Notes: generated by a model from the sequence alone, not told the origin. A stretch of DNA of 48,795 bases from Sphaerisporangium corydalis (GCF_025506355.1 NZ_JANZYP010000075.1:1-48795), one strand, 5' to 3'. Positions 15,207 through 24,281 are shown, counted from the first letter of the stretch. Numbers and translations are program-made.

Positions 15207-16280
15207 TCAACCGGCGGCGGGCACCGCGTCCGCCACGGCGGCCGTGCGCGGCGCGACGAGCACCGGGCGCTCCACCAGCCGTACCCGGGCGTGCTCCCCG
15301 GGCGCGAGGCGCGCGGCGTCGTGCCCCGGCAGGTCGGCGAGGATCTCCGTCCCGCCGGCGAGCCGCAGCCGCAGGCGCACGGACGCGCCGCGGAACGAGG
15401 AGGTGACGACGACCGCCTCCCCCTCCGGGTCCGGGGTGACCAGCACGGTCTCGGGGCGGACGAGCACGTCGACGTCGGGGGAGTCCGGCCTCTGACCGTG
15501 CACGGGCAGGCGCTGCCCCGCGACCTCGACCTCGTCCCCGGTGACCCGTCCAGGCAGGTGGTTCATGGTCCCGACGAACTCGGCCACGAACGGGGTCGCC
15601 GGCCGGTCGTAGATCTCGGCCGGGGGACCGGACTGCTCCAGCCGCCCGTCCTTGAGCACCGCGACGTGGTCGGCGATCGAGAGGGCCTCCTCCTGGTCGT
15701 GCGTCACGAAGATCGTGGTGATGCCGAGCGACAACTGCAGCCGCCGGATCTCCTCGCGGAGCGTGACCCGGACCTTGGCGTCGAGCGCCGACAGCGGCTC
15801 GTCGAGCAGCAGCACCTGCGGCTCCAGGGCCAGGGCGCGGGCCAGCGCGACCCGCTGCTGCTGCCCGCCGGAGAGCTGGTGCGGGTAGCGCTCGCCCTGG
15901 GACGGCAGGCCGACCAGTTCGAGCAGCTCGGCGGCGCGGGCGTGCCGCTTGGCCGTGGGGACCTTGCGCACCCGCAGCCCGAACGTCACGTTGTCGCGCG
16001 CGTTCAGGTTGGGGAACAGGCTGTAGGACTGGAAGACCATCCCGGCGTCGCGGCGGTTGGCCGGTACGCGCGTGATGTCCTTCCCGTCGACCAGCACGGC
16101 GCCGGCGTCGGGGCTCTCGAAGCCCGCGACGCAACGCAGCGCCGTCGTCTTGCCGCAGCCTGAGGGGCCGAGCAGGGCGATCAGCTCGCCCGGCTCGACG
16201 GTCAGGTCCAGGCCGTCGAGGGCGACGGTGGTGCCGAAGGTACGGCGAAGCCCCCGGAACTCCACCCGAGCCCCGTTCAC
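15207..16280 (-). CDS. ABC importer ATP-binding protein (PotA/PhnT/FbpC type)
   Basis: Cytosolic ATPase of 357 residues from the spermidine/ferric/2-aminoethylphosphonate importer class. Walker A GPSGCGKTTALR is near residue 40, the Q-loop MVFQSYSLFPNL near 85, signature QLSGGQQQRVALARAL near 138, Walker B LLLDEPLSALD and H-loop VTHDQEEAL. A C-terminal TOBE-like regulatory domain of about 110 residues follows (DVDVLVRPETVLV onward). The GTG start at 16280 has AAGGAG seven nt upstream and overlaps the stop of the permease (GTGA). It is the last gene of a four-gene importer operon. The exact substrate cannot be read from the ATPase. Confidence 0.92.
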   Translation of the reverse strand: MNGARVEFRGLRRTFGTTVALDGLDLTVEPGELIALLGPSGCGKTTALRCVAGFESPDAGAVLVDGKDITRVPANRRDAGMVFQSYSLFPNLNARDNVTFGLRVRKVPTAKRHARAAELLELVGLPSQGERYPHQLSGGQQQRVALARALALEPQVLLLDEPLSALDAKVRVTLREEIRRLQLSLGITTIFVTHDQEEALSIADHVAVLKDGRLEQSGPPAEIYDRPATPFVAEFVGTMNHLPGRVTGDEVEVAGQRLPVHGQRPDSPDVDVLVRPETVLVTPDPEGEAVVVTSSFRGASVRLRLRLAGGTEILADLPGHDAARLAPGEHARVRLVERPVLVAPRTAAVADAVPAAG

Positions 16281-17146
16281 GAACCACTCCTTTGCCTGGT
16301 GCCGGCGGTGGAAAGGACAAGCAGCAACAGCCAGGTGAGCAGCAGGCTGAAGATGGACACGGCGACCGACAGGGCGGCGTTCGCGCCGGAGATGGTGACG
16401 ATCCACACGGAGAACGGCTGGAAGCCGAGCAGCCGCGCGACGGTGTACTCCCCGAGGACCAGGGCGAGCGTCAGGAACGACGCGCTGGCCAGGCCGGACT
16501 TCAGGTTGGGGATGACCACCCTGAACATCACGTGCGGCCAGGAGGCGCCGCAGTTCCTGGCCGCCTCCACCAGCGTGCGGACGTCCATCGCGCCGAGCCC
16601 GGCGTCCAGCGCCCGGTAGACGAACGGCAGCGCCAGCACGACGTCCGCGATCACCAGCACGACGGGGAACGCCGGGTTCTGTACGGCGATGAACGTCTGG
16701 TAGAGCGGCGTGGTCGACAGGTAGTCGGGCCCCCAGCGCAGCACCGTGCTGATCCCGGCCACGAACGTGATCGGCGGGACCACCAGCGGCAGGGTGCACA
16801 GGATCTCCATCACCGGCCGCAGCCTCGGCGCGCTGAGCCGGACGGCCAGCATCGCCGGGAGCGTCAGCACCAGCACGGTGACGATGGTCGCGGCGGCCAG
16901 CCCGAGCGACAGCAGCAGGCTCTGGCCGAACCCCTCCGCGGAGAAGATCTCCCCGTAGGCGTCGAGCGAGAAGCCCTGGACGGGGTCGTTGACGGTGAAG
17001 ACGAACGACGCCAGCAGCGGCACGAGGAAGTACACCGCGGCCACGACCAGCACGATCCCCCGCCAGACGCGCACCCGGCGCGGACGGCCGGTGGGCGCGG
17101 CGGGCGCGCCGACGTCGGGGAGCACTGTCGGGGTCAGCGCAGCCAT
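16277..17146 (-). CDS. ABC importer permease 2 (PotC/PhnV type)
   Basis: Inner-membrane permease of 289 residues with about six transmembrane segments. After the cytosolic start comes GIVLVVAAVYFLVPLLASFVF. The EAA loop that meets the ATPase reads EAARNCGASWPHVMFRVVIP, a good match to the family consensus EAA---G------F--I--P. The start at ATG 17146 has GCAGGAG seven nt upstream and lies 13 bp inside the other permease gene, while its end overlaps the ATPase start. The arrangement is a binding-protein-dependent importer with two different permeases. Confidence 0.92.
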   Translation of the reverse strand: MAALTPTVLPDVGAPAAPTGRPRRVRVWRGIVLVVAAVYFLVPLLASFVFTVNDPVQGFSLDAYGEIFSAEGFGQSLLLSLGLAAATIVTVLVLTLPAMLAVRLSAPRLRPVMEILCTLPLVVPPITFVAGISTVLRWGPDYLSTTPLYQTFIAVQNPAFPVVLVIADVVLALPFVYRALDAGLGAMDVRTLVEAARNCGASWPHVMFRVVIPNLKSGLASASFLTLALVLGEYTVARLLGFQPFSVWIVTISGANAALSVAVSIFSLLLTWLLLLVLSTAGTRQRSGS

Positions 17147-18027
17147 CGCGCACTCCTGCGCTGGAGGGGCAGGTAGACGGCCATGACCAGGCCGGCCACC
17201 ACGATCATGTCGAAGCTGAGCGCCAGCGCCACGTTCTCGTGCCCGATCAGCACGTTGCCGGTGAGCGCGTCGGCGATCTGGAGCGTGACCAGCGGGACGA
17301 CCGTGCCGACCATCGCGGCGGCGGTCGCGTACGCGGCGAAGGCGCCGCCGAACAGCAGCACCACCCCGCCGAGCAGGCTCGGCGTGAGCACCGGGATGCC
17401 GACGTACCGCCAGAACTGCCAGGCGCTCGCCCCGTTGTTCTGGGCCGCCTCGCGCCACTGCGGCCGCAGGCCGTCCAGGGCGGGGACGACGACCAGGACC
17501 ATCAGCGGGACCGAGAAGTAGAGGTACACCAGTGCCAGGCCCCAGAAGCTGTAGAGGCTCCAGCCGTGGTCGCCCAAATTGAGCCGGCTGGTCAGCACGC
17601 CGGAGTTGCCCAGCGTGGCGATCCAGGCGAACGCCAGCGGGACGCCGCCGAAGTTGGCGAGCACCCCCGAGGCCGTCAGGACCGCCTCGCGCAGCGCGCG
17701 GAAGCGGGAGGTGACGACCGCCTGGGCGAGGAAGGTGCCGAGCACGGCACCGGCCACCGCGACGAGCGCGGACAGCTTGACGCTGCCGAGCAGCGCGGTG
17801 AGGTAGGCGCCTTGGAGGGACTCGGTGAGGTTCGCCGTGCTCAGCGAGCCGTCCGAGGTGAACGCCCCGCCGAGCAGGGCGATCGCCGGGATCCCGAAGG
17901 CCAGGCCCACGAACAGCATCAAAGGGAGCGCCGCGGTCCAGCCCTTCGCGCGATGACGGCTCCCGCCCGTCTTGGGCGGCTCCTCGGCGGGGAGGCCGGC
18001 GGGAGCCGTGGTAAGCGTCTCAGCCAT
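17134..18027 (-). CDS. ABC importer permease 1 (PotB/PhnU type)
   Basis: Membrane permease of 297 residues. The first hydrophobic segment is LPLMLFVGLAFGIPAIALLGG at about residues 35-55, followed by a periplasmic loop (AFTSDGSLSTANL) and five further segments. The EAA loop is EAAQNNGASAWQFWRYVGIP. The start ATG 18027 gives MAETLTTAPAG; its ribosome site is weak. The gene follows the binding-protein gene by 14 bp and overlaps permease 2 by 13 bp, so it lies inside one transcript with the other three importer genes. Confidence 0.92.
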   Translation of the reverse strand: MAETLTTAPAGLPAEEPPKTGGSRHRAKGWTAALPLMLFVGLAFGIPAIALLGGAFTSDGSLSTANLTESLQGAYLTALLGSVKLSALVAVAGAVLGTFLAQAVVTSRFRALREAVLTASGVLANFGGVPLAFAWIATLGNSGVLTSRLNLGDHGWSLYSFWGLALVYLYFSVPLMVLVVVPALDGLRPQWREAAQNNGASAWQFWRYVGIPVLTPSLLGGVVLLFGGAFAAYATAAAMVGTVVPLVTLQIADALTGNVLIGHENVALALSFDMIVVAGLVMAVYLPLQRRSARWLR

Positions 18028-18041
18028 GGTCGGTCGCGGTG

Positions 18042-19205
18042 TCAGCCGGAGACCGCGGCGCCCCAGCCGGTGGCCAGGACTTCCTTGGCCTTGGTGACCT
18101 GGGCGTCGCTGGCGAACTCGGGTGTGCCGTCCACCTTCGGGAGCTTGGCGACCAGGGCCGCGTCGGCCGAGCCGTCGGTCTGCATGGCGGGCAGCAGCAC
18201 GGCGCGGGCGTACCCCTTCAGGTAGAGGTTCTGGCCCTCGGGGCTGTAGATGAACTCCTCCCACAGGCGCGCGGCGGCCGGGTGGGGGGCCTCCTTGTTG
18301 ATCGCCTGGGCGTAGTACTGCGCGTACTTGCCGTCGGAGGGCACGGTGACCTTCCAGTCGACGCCCTTGGCGGCGAACTGGTCGGTGTACCCGGCGTTGA
18401 GGTAGTCCCAGTCGATGCTGATCGGCGTCTCGCCGTTCTGCACGGTCGCGGGAGTGGACTCGACGGGGTTGAAGTTGCCCGCCGCCTTGAGCTTCTTGAA
18501 GAAGTCCAGGCCGGGCTGGATGTCGTCGAAGGAGCCGCCGTTGGCGAGCGAGGCGGCGAAGACGCCGGCGAAGGCGGAGCCCGCCTTGGTCGGGTTGCCG
18601 TTCATCGCGACCTTGCCCTTGTACTCGGGCTTGAGCAGGTCGGCGAAGGTCTGCGGGCAGTTCTTGACGCGCTTGCCGTCACACCCGATCGAGACGTAGC
18701 CGCCGTAGTCGTTGTACCAGGTGCCGCTCGCGTCCTTCTGGCCCTCGGGGATCTTGTCCCAGGTCTGGACCTTGTACGGGGCGAACAGGCCCTCCGACGC
18801 GCCGCTGAGCGCGAAGGCGGTGCCGAGGTCGAGCACGTCGGGGGCGCGGTCCTGGCCCTTGCGGGTCTTGACCGCGTTGATCTCGTCGGAGCTGGAACCG
18901 TCGGGGTTCTCGCTGTTCACCTTGATGCCGTACTTGGTGGTGAAGGCGGTGATGATCTCGCCGTAGTTCGCCCAGTCCGGAGGCAGGGCGATGACGTTGA
19001 GCTGGCCTTCCTTCTTGGCCGCCTCGACGAGTTTGTCCAGGCCGCCGAGGTCGGCGGCGGAGCCCGCCGTCTTGGCGGCGCTTCCCGCGGCCGGCGCCCC
19101 GCTCTCGGTGGTGGTCGTCGGCGCGGCGCCACAGGCGGCGCCGAAGGATGCGGCAACGGTGAGCGCGACCGCCAGGCCGGCGAGACGCGTTTGAGGTGAA
19201 TGCAC
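18042..19205 (-). CDS. ABC importer substrate-binding lipoprotein
   Basis: Extracytoplasmic binding protein of 387 residues. The N-terminus is a lipoprotein signal: a basic start (MHSPQTR), hydrophobic LAGLAVALTVAASFG and a lipobox-like GAAC with Cys25 as the lipidated residue. A Ala/Thr/Ser-rich tether follows. The mature part has PotD/AfuA-like features: KKEGQLNVIALPPDWANYGE, TKYGIKVN, PDVLDLG, and WEEFIYSPEGQNLYLKGYA. The GTG start at 19205 has GGGAG seven nt upstream. It is the first gene of the importer operon. Polyamine, iron and aminoethylphosphonate binders share this fold, so the substrate remains open. Confidence 0.9.
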   Translation of the reverse strand: MHSPQTRLAGLAVALTVAASFGAACGAAPTTTTESGAPAAGSAAKTAGSAADLGGLDKLVEAAKKEGQLNVIALPPDWANYGEIITAFTTKYGIKVNSENPDGSSSDEINAVKTRKGQDRAPDVLDLGTAFALSGASEGLFAPYKVQTWDKIPEGQKDASGTWYNDYGGYVSIGCDGKRVKNCPQTFADLLKPEYKGKVAMNGNPTKAGSAFAGVFAASLANGGSFDDIQPGLDFFKKLKAAGNFNPVESTPATVQNGETPISIDWDYLNAGYTDQFAAKGVDWKVTVPSDGKYAQYYAQAINKEAPHPAAARLWEEFIYSPEGQNLYLKGYARAVLLPAMQTDGSADAALVAKLPKVDGTPEFASDAQVTKAKEVLATGWGAAVSG

Positions 19206-19435
19206 GCTTTGCTCCCACTTTCGGAGGGTGTGGGAGGGACGATAGTTGAGCCGAGACAACAACTCGCATCTAGTTCGCTGCGTTCCGGTGTAGTTATGTG
19301 AACAAAAGGTGATGAAACCGACTCCTTGCTGTTCACTCGGGGCCTCGTCCGGCCTCCCGCCCCTGGTGGATCCCCGGTCCGTGCGCGCCGCCGGCCCCGG
19401 CGGGGACGGGGATGGCGGGTGTGGACCGTGGCGAT

Positions 19436-19464
19436 TTGCCCTGCGAGCCCTGAGAACATATGTT
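19436..19464 (+). promoter_or_regulatory. Candidate promoter of the DUF6504-dnaE2 operon
   Basis: TTGCCC (19436-19441) and TATGTT (19459-19464) are separated by 17 nt, the standard spacing. The -10 element overlaps the SOS box, so bound LexA would block RNA polymerase. The predicted start is near 19471, about 64 nt before the first gene. Confidence 0.5.
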
Positions 19465-19467
19465 CGA
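19452..19467. promoter_or_regulatory. LexA (SOS) box
   Basis: GAGAACATATGTTCGA contains the Gram-positive LexA core GAAC-N4-GTTC with a perfect palindromic centre (GAACATATGTTC) and the 3' flank GA of the full TCGAAC-N4-GTTCGA consensus. It lies 68 bp upstream of an operon for a mutagenesis-type polymerase, which is the expected target. Confidence 0.85.
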
Positions 19468-19534
19468 TGTAGGCATCACCCGTCTTCCCCCGGGTGCTCT
19501 CAAAAGTTCATGAGGCCCAGGGAGAAGAAGCGCC

Positions 19535-19801
19535 TTGAGCAGAATCTACGGAGATCCCATCGAGGTGTGGACGCGGGACGACGACCCCGCCCGCTTCGTC
19601 TGGCGTGACCGGCTCTACGTCGTCCACCGGATCCTCGACCACTGGGTGACCTCCCGCGAGTGGTGGAAGATCTCCGAGAACGACCCGGGCGAGCGCCGGT
19701 TCTGGCGGGTCGAGGCGAGCCCCGCCAAGGGGGTCGGCACCTACGAGCTGCGGTTCGACACCGCGAGCGGCGGCTGGCTGCTGCTCAGGGCGTGGGACTG
19801 A
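19535..19801 (+). CDS. DUF6504 family protein
   Basis: 88-residue cytosolic protein (MSRIYGDPIEVWTRDDDPAR at the start, then FVWRDRLYVVHRILDHWV and a C-terminal TYELRFDT-GGWLLLRAWD). It matches the small DUF6504 proteins that in actinobacteria sit beside error-prone polymerase genes of the DnaE2/ImuB group. The biochemical role is unknown. The start is a TTG at 19535 behind GGGAGAAG; a nearby ATG (19510) is out of frame. Its stop shares a base with the polymerase start (TGATG), so the two are translationally coupled and both should be SOS-induced from the upstream LexA box. Confidence 0.85.
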   Translation: MSRIYGDPIEVWTRDDDPARFVWRDRLYVVHRILDHWVTSREWWKISENDPGERRFWRVEASPAKGVGTYELRFDTASGGWLLLRAWD

Positions 19802-22800
19802 TGTTCGCCCACCTCCACGTCGCCTCCGCCTACTCCCTGCGGTACGGCTCGGCGTTCCCCGCGGAGCTGGCCCGCCGGGCGGCCGAGCACGGGATGGACG
19901 TCCTCGCGCTGACCGACCGCGACGGCATGTACGGCGCGGTGAAGCACGTCCAGGCGTGCGCCGACGCCGGGATCGCCCCCGTCGTCGGCGTCGACCTCGC
20001 GCTCCGGGAGGCCGGCGACGGCCTCGCGCTCCGGGGGCCTGACGGCGGCGGGACGGGTCCCGGGCGGGCCCGCGAGGAGGAGCGGATCACCGTGCTGGCG
20101 CGGACCGGCGGGTGGGCGCACCTGTGCCGGCTCACCACCGCCGCCCACTACGCGGGCGAGCGGGGCGAACCCCGGGTGACCCGGGACCTGGTCGCCCCGC
20201 ACGCCGGGGAGCTGCTGGTCATGCTGGGCCCCCGGTCCGACGTCGGCCGGGCGCTCGCGGCGCGCAGGGACGAGCAGGCCCGCGCGCTGCTGGCCGCGTG
20301 GCGGGCCGAGGTCCCCCACCTGGTGGTCGAGGTCGTCGACCAGTACGGCTACCGGGAGGCCAACGCCGCCCTGCGGATGCTCACCCTGGCCGAGTCGATG
20401 GGCGTGCCCGCCGTGCTGACCAACGCGGTGCGCCACCTCGACCCGGGGGACTACCGCGTCGGGAACGTGCTCGACGCCGCGCGCAAGCTCGTCCCCCTGC
20501 ACCCCCGGCACCTTGAGCACTCCGCCTCGCACGCCTACCTCAAGAGCGGCGCGGAGATGGAACGGGTCGCCTCGCGGATCTGCGAGGGCGACCGCGACCG
20601 GGCGCGGCGGCTGCTCGCCGCCACCGGTGAGGCCGCCGGGCAGTGCGTGATCGACCCGCTGGAGGTCCTCGCGCTGCGCGGCGGGCCGGAGCGGCTGCTC
20701 CTCCCGGAGGTCGACGGGGACCCGGTCCCCCTGCTGCGCGGCCTGTGCGAGGACGGGCTGGCCGTCCGGGGCCTGGACCGGTCCGCGGCGGCCAGGGACC
20801 GGCTGGCGTCCGAGCTGCACGTCATCGAGCGGAAACAGTTGTCCGGATATTTCATAACCGTCTCCGGCATCACGGACATGATCCGCCGCATGGGGGTGCG
20901 CTGCGCGATCAGGGGATCGGGGGCGGGCAGCCTGGTCAACTACCTCATCCGCATCGGCGAGGTGAACCCCCTGGACCACGGCCTGCTCATGGAGCGCTTC
21001 CTGTCCGACGGCCGCGTGGGCCTGCCCGACATCGACGTGGACGTGGAGTCCGCGCGACGGCTCGACTGCTACCAGGCCATCCTCGACCGCTACGGCGAGG
21101 ACCGGGTGGCCTGCGTGTCCATGATGGAGACCTACCGGGCGCGCAGCGCCATCCGCGACGTCGGCGCGGCCATGGGGCTGCCGCCGCACGAGGTCGACGT
21201 CATCGCCAAGGCGTTCCCGCACATCAGGGCCAGGCAGATCGGCTCCGCCCTGACCGACCTGCCCGAACTGCGCGACAGCGGCCTCAACGACCGGGCCCTT
21301 GAGACGCTGTTCCGGCTCGCCGAGAAGCTCGACGGGCTGCCGCGCCACATCGCCCTGCACCCATGCGGCGTGCTCGTCGGCAACTCCGGGCTGCGCGACC
21401 GCACCCCCGTCGAGCGCAGCCTGCTGGACTTCCCGATGAGCCAGTACGACAAGGAGGACGTCGAGGAGGCCGGGCTGCTCAAGCTGGACGTCCTCGGCGT
21501 GCGGATGCAGTCGTCGATCGCGTACGCGCTGAGCGAGGTCAGGCGGGTGGACGGCCAGGAGATCGACATCGACCGCGGCGTCCCCCAGGACGACCGGGCG
21601 ACGTACGACATGATCAGCACCGGCCGCACGCTCGGCTGCTTCCAGATCGAGTCGCCCGGCCAGCGCGAGCTGGTGGCCAAGCTGGAGCCCCGCACGATGC
21701 ACGACCTGATCGTGGACATCTCGCTGTTCCGGCCCGGCCCGGTCAACTCCGACATGATCACCCCCTATCTGGAGGCCAGGCACGGCTGGCGCGAGGCGCG
21801 CTACCCGCACCCGAGGCTCAGGGCCGCGCTGGCGGAGACCAACGGCGTTGTCGTCTTCCACGAGCAGGTCCTGAGGATCGTCGACACCATGACCGGCTGC
21901 GGCCTGTCGCGGGCCGAGGAGGTCCGCCGCTCCCTCTCCACCCCAGAGGGCCGCGCCGGGATCATGGCGTGGTGGGAGGCCGAGGTGCTCCCCGAGTTCG
22001 ACAGGGAGACGACCGACCGGGCGTGGGGCGTGCTCGACGCGTTCGGCGCGTTCGGGTTCTGCAAGGCGCACGCGGCGGCGTTCGCGCTGCCCACCTACCA
22101 GTCGGCCTGGCTGAAACGCCACCACACCGCCGCGTTCTTCGCCGGCCTGCTCACCCACGAGCCCGGCATGTACCCCAACCGGGTGATCCTGGACGAGGCC
22201 CGCCAGTGCGGGGTGGCCGTCCTGCCGCTGGACGTGAACCACTCCGGCCGGCACTGGCTCGTCGAACGCCACCAGGCACCCCCCGTCGAGGGCCCGGAAG
22301 AGCCGCGTGACCCCGGAGATGGACCCTCCGAGCGGCGTTTCGGGGAGGGGTACGGCCTGCGGGTGCCGTTCTCGTCGGTGAAGGGGATCAGCGAGGCCGA
22401 GGTGGAGCGCATGGTCGCCGGCCGGCCGTACACCTCGCTGGCCGACTTCTGGGAGCGCGCCCGCCCGTCCAGGCCGGTCGCCGAGCGGATCGTCCAGGTC
22501 GGCGGGGTCGACGCCCTGTACGGCCTGCACACCGGCGCCCCGCGCTGGCGCCCGGGGGAGCTGACCCGGCGCGACCTGCTCGCCCAGGTGGGCGCCCTGG
22601 ACCGGGCCTCCGCGACCGGCGTGACCGGGGGGAGGCGGGGCCGCGCGGGCTTCCGGTCCCGGTACGCCGCCGCCCGCCCCGCGCCCGCCGAGGCGGCGCC
22701 GGTGGTGCAGATCCCGATGGAGTTCACCGAACGGGTCGAGCCGGGCGAGCTGCCGGAGATGACCGAGGCGGAGGCCGTCGAGGCCGAGCTGGAGATCCTC

Positions 22801-23400
22801 GGCATGGACGTCTCCCGGCACGTGATCGGCTTCCACCGGGAGCTGCTCGACGCGATCGGCGTCGTCAGGTCCGACGAGCTGCTCAGGATGCGCAACGGGG
22901 CGGAGATCCTGGTGGCGGGGGTGAAGGTCGCCACGCAGACCCCGGCCATCCGCTCGGGGCAGCGCATCGTGTTCACCACCCTGGACGACTCGACGGGCCC
23001 GGTCGACCTGACGTTCTTCGAGTCCGTGCAGGGCCACTGCGCCGCCACGATCTTCGGCTCGTGGCTGATGGTGGCCAAGGGGGTCGTCCGGCGGGTCGGC
23101 GCGCGTGCGGTGTCCCTGCGCGCCCTGGACTGCTGGAACCTCGTCGAGCTGGACGAGGCCTGGCGCACCGAGGGCATGGACAAGGTGTGGGCCATGCTGG
23201 GCGTCGCCCGCCGGGACACCGGAGGCGTCGGCGGGCGTCCCATCCAGTACGGCAACGGGTTCCGGCTCTCCCCGTACGCCGACAACGGCGCCCCGCCCGG
23301 GATGCGGCTGCCCCCGGCGAAACTCTGGCACGCCAGCCCGGGCAGCTCCGGGCCCCCGCCGTCCGCTCCCCGCCGCCGCACGACGGACGTCACCCCCTGA
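19801..23400 (+). CDS. dnaE2: Error-prone DNA polymerase III alpha subunit, DnaE2 type
   Basis: C-family DNA polymerase of 1199 residues. The PHP domain opens MFAHLHVASAYSLRYG and continues ALTDRDGMYGAVKHVQACADAG. The polymerase core has RGSGAGSLVNYLIRIGEVNP, the catalytic aspartates in LPDIDVDVES, and FRPGPVNSDMITPYLEARHG; the C-terminal part carries a helix-hairpin-helix and OB-fold region (GQRIVFTTLDDSTGPVDLTF). SOS control and the DUF6504 partner support a translesion role (DnaE2) rather than replication (DnaE1). No imuA' or imuB gene is adjacent, unlike the classical cassette. The ATG at 19801 overlaps the DUF6504 stop; longer in-frame starts run through that gene. Its last 20 bases form the first copy of a tandem repeat. 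Confidence 0.88.
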   Translation: MFAHLHVASAYSLRYGSAFPAELARRAAEHGMDVLALTDRDGMYGAVKHVQACADAGIAPVVGVDLALREAGDGLALRGPDGGGTGPGRAREEERITVLARTGGWAHLCRLTTAAHYAGERGEPRVTRDLVAPHAGELLVMLGPRSDVGRALAARRDEQARALLAAWRAEVPHLVVEVVDQYGYREANAALRMLTLAESMGVPAVLTNAVRHLDPGDYRVGNVLDAARKLVPLHPRHLEHSASHAYLKSGAEMERVASRICEGDRDRARRLLAATGEAAGQCVIDPLEVLALRGGPERLLLPEVDGDPVPLLRGLCEDGLAVRGLDRSAAARDRLASELHVIERKQLSGYFITVSGITDMIRRMGVRCAIRGSGAGSLVNYLIRIGEVNPLDHGLLMERFLSDGRVGLPDIDVDVESARRLDCYQAILDRYGEDRVACVSMMETYRARSAIRDVGAAMGLPPHEVDVIAKAFPHIRARQIGSALTDLPELRDSGLNDRALETLFRLAEKLDGLPRHIALHPCGVLVGNSGLRDRTPVERSLLDFPMSQYDKEDVEEAGLLKLDVLGVRMQSSIAYALSEVRRVDGQEIDIDRGVPQDDRATYDMISTGRTLGCFQIESPGQRELVAKLEPRTMHDLIVDISLFRPGPVNSDMITPYLEARHGWREARYPHPRLRAALAETNGVVVFHEQVLRIVDTMTGCGLSRAEEVRRSLSTPEGRAGIMAWWEAEVLPEFDRETTDRAWGVLDAFGAFGFCKAHAAAFALPTYQSAWLKRHHTAAFFAGLLTHEPGMYPNRVILDEARQCGVAVLPLDVNHSGRHWLVERHQAPPVEGPEEPRDPGDGPSERRFGEGYGLRVPFSSVKGISEAEVERMVAGRPYTSLADFWERARPSRPVAERIVQVGGVDALYGLHTGAPRWRPGELTRRDLLAQVGALDRASATGVTGGRRGRAGFRSRYAAARPAPAEAAPVVQIPMEFTERVEPGELPEMTEAEAVEAELEILGMDVSRHVIGFHRELLDAIGVVRSDELLRMRNGAEILVAGVKVATQTPAIRSGQRIVFTTLDDSTGPVDLTFFESVQGHCAATIFGSWLMVAKGVVRRVGARAVSLRALDCWNLVELDEAWRTEGMDKVWAMLGVARRDTGGVGGRPIQYGNGFRLSPYADNGAPPGMRLPPAKLWHASPGSSGPPPSAPRRRTTDVTP

Positions 23401-23480
23401 GACCGGAGGTCATTCCATGGGACCGGAGGTCGTCCCACGAGGCCGGACGTCACCCCGTGGGACCGGCGGTGGTCACTCCC
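23381..23480. repeat. Five tandem copies of a 20-bp repeat
   Basis: Units start at 23381, 23401, 23421, 23441 and 23461 with a strict 20-bp period. The two best copies begin GACCGGAGGTC, itself a GACC/GGTC mini-hairpin, and the others differ at several bases. The array spans the end of dnaE2 and the end of the convergent membrane-protein gene. Confidence 0.85.
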
Positions 23481-24150
23481 CGGCGGGATAGGTGTGCCGG
23501 GGCAGGGACCGCAGCGCGGGCAGCAGCTTCAGGCGGGGGGCGATCCCCGACGGCCGCGCGCTCATCCTGGCCCCGGTGACCTCCCTGACGGTCGCGGCGC
23601 ACAACAGGGCGGCCAGCACCGCGACGGCGAGCTCGGAGGGGCCGAGACCGGTCAGGTCCCTGCCCTGCGGCGAATGCGTGACCGGCAGCCGGATCAGGAT
23701 CAGGAACACCATGGCCAGCCAGCACGCCCACCAGGCGGCGAGCAGCACCAGCCAGGACCGGCGGCGGCCCTCACGCAGGCCGGCGTCCTCCCGGAGCGAG
23801 TGCACGAGCAGCGCCGGCGCGGCGAGGTTCAGCACGGGCACGAACCACGCGACGCCGATCATGCGCGGGGTCGCCCCGGCCTGGCGCAGCCACGCGAAGT
23901 ACGAGCACCCGGCCGCGACCGTCGCCGAGACGACCAGGAGGATCAGCACGGCGAACCACGTCACCGCGCCGACGACGGCCTCGGCGCCCGGCGCGTTCGG
24001 GTTGTCGCCCAGCATGGCGACCTGGCGCGCGAGCAGCTTGCCCCGCGCCTCCTCGAAGACGACAAGGCACGTCAAGGTGGCGATCTGGGCGGCGAGCGCC
24101 AGGTAGACGCCGATCGCCGACCTGCTCACTGCGGATCGGGAATAGCGCAT
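23473..24150 (-). CDS. DUF4328-like integral membrane protein
   Basis: 225 residues with about four to five transmembrane segments. AIGVYLALAAQIATLTCLVVF is at residues 12-32, AVTWFAVLILLVVSATVAAG near 65, and SWLVLLAAWWACWLAMVFLI near 135. The segment MIGVAWFVPVLNLAAPALLV resembles the WFxPxxNL signature of DUF4328 membrane proteins. ATG 24150 follows GGGGGAGA at a 6-nt distance. Its last codons fall inside the 20-bp tandem repeat array shared with dnaE2. The function of the family is unknown; the neighbours do not clarify it. Confidence 0.78.
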   Translation of the reverse strand: MRYSRSAVSRSAIGVYLALAAQIATLTCLVVFEEARGKLLARQVAMLGDNPNAPGAEAVVGAVTWFAVLILLVVSATVAAGCSYFAWLRQAGATPRMIGVAWFVPVLNLAAPALLVHSLREDAGLREGRRRSWLVLLAAWWACWLAMVFLILIRLPVTHSPQGRDLTGLGPSELAVAVLAALLCAATVREVTGARMSARPSGIAPRLKLLPALRSLPRHTYPAGE

Positions 24151-24281
24151 TAGTGTCTCCCCCCGGCATGCGCAGAAAGGTCGTGTTCCGTCCGCGACTT
24201 AACGCGACGCCTGACTCACTCCTATCCAGTCGGCCTCCCCGCTAATCGGCGAGCCGCCGGAGAAGATCCCGACGCCCGTGA

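Larger units (their letters stand above)
19206..19534. other. Divergent intergenic region, importer operon and SOS operon
   Basis: This 329-bp gap lies between the divergent binding-protein gene and the DUF6504-dnaE2 operon. Its right third holds the SOS box and promoter listed separately. The left part (19240-19310) is AT-richer and probably carries the importer promoter; no clear operator is seen there. A 99-codon open frame starting at 19309 has no coding character that I can recognise. Confidence 0.5.

Noticed and set aside
19309..19608. A 99-codon gene between the SOS promoter region and DUF6504.
   Set aside because: It covers the SOS box and overlaps the start of DUF6504 in another frame, and its product is unlike any protein I know.
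19741..23331. A 1196-codon open frame on the minus strand opposite dnaE2.
   Set aside because: It is a GC-skew shadow of the polymerase gene: Arg/Pro/Gly/His-rich, with no family motif, while the plus-strand protein has every polymerase motif.
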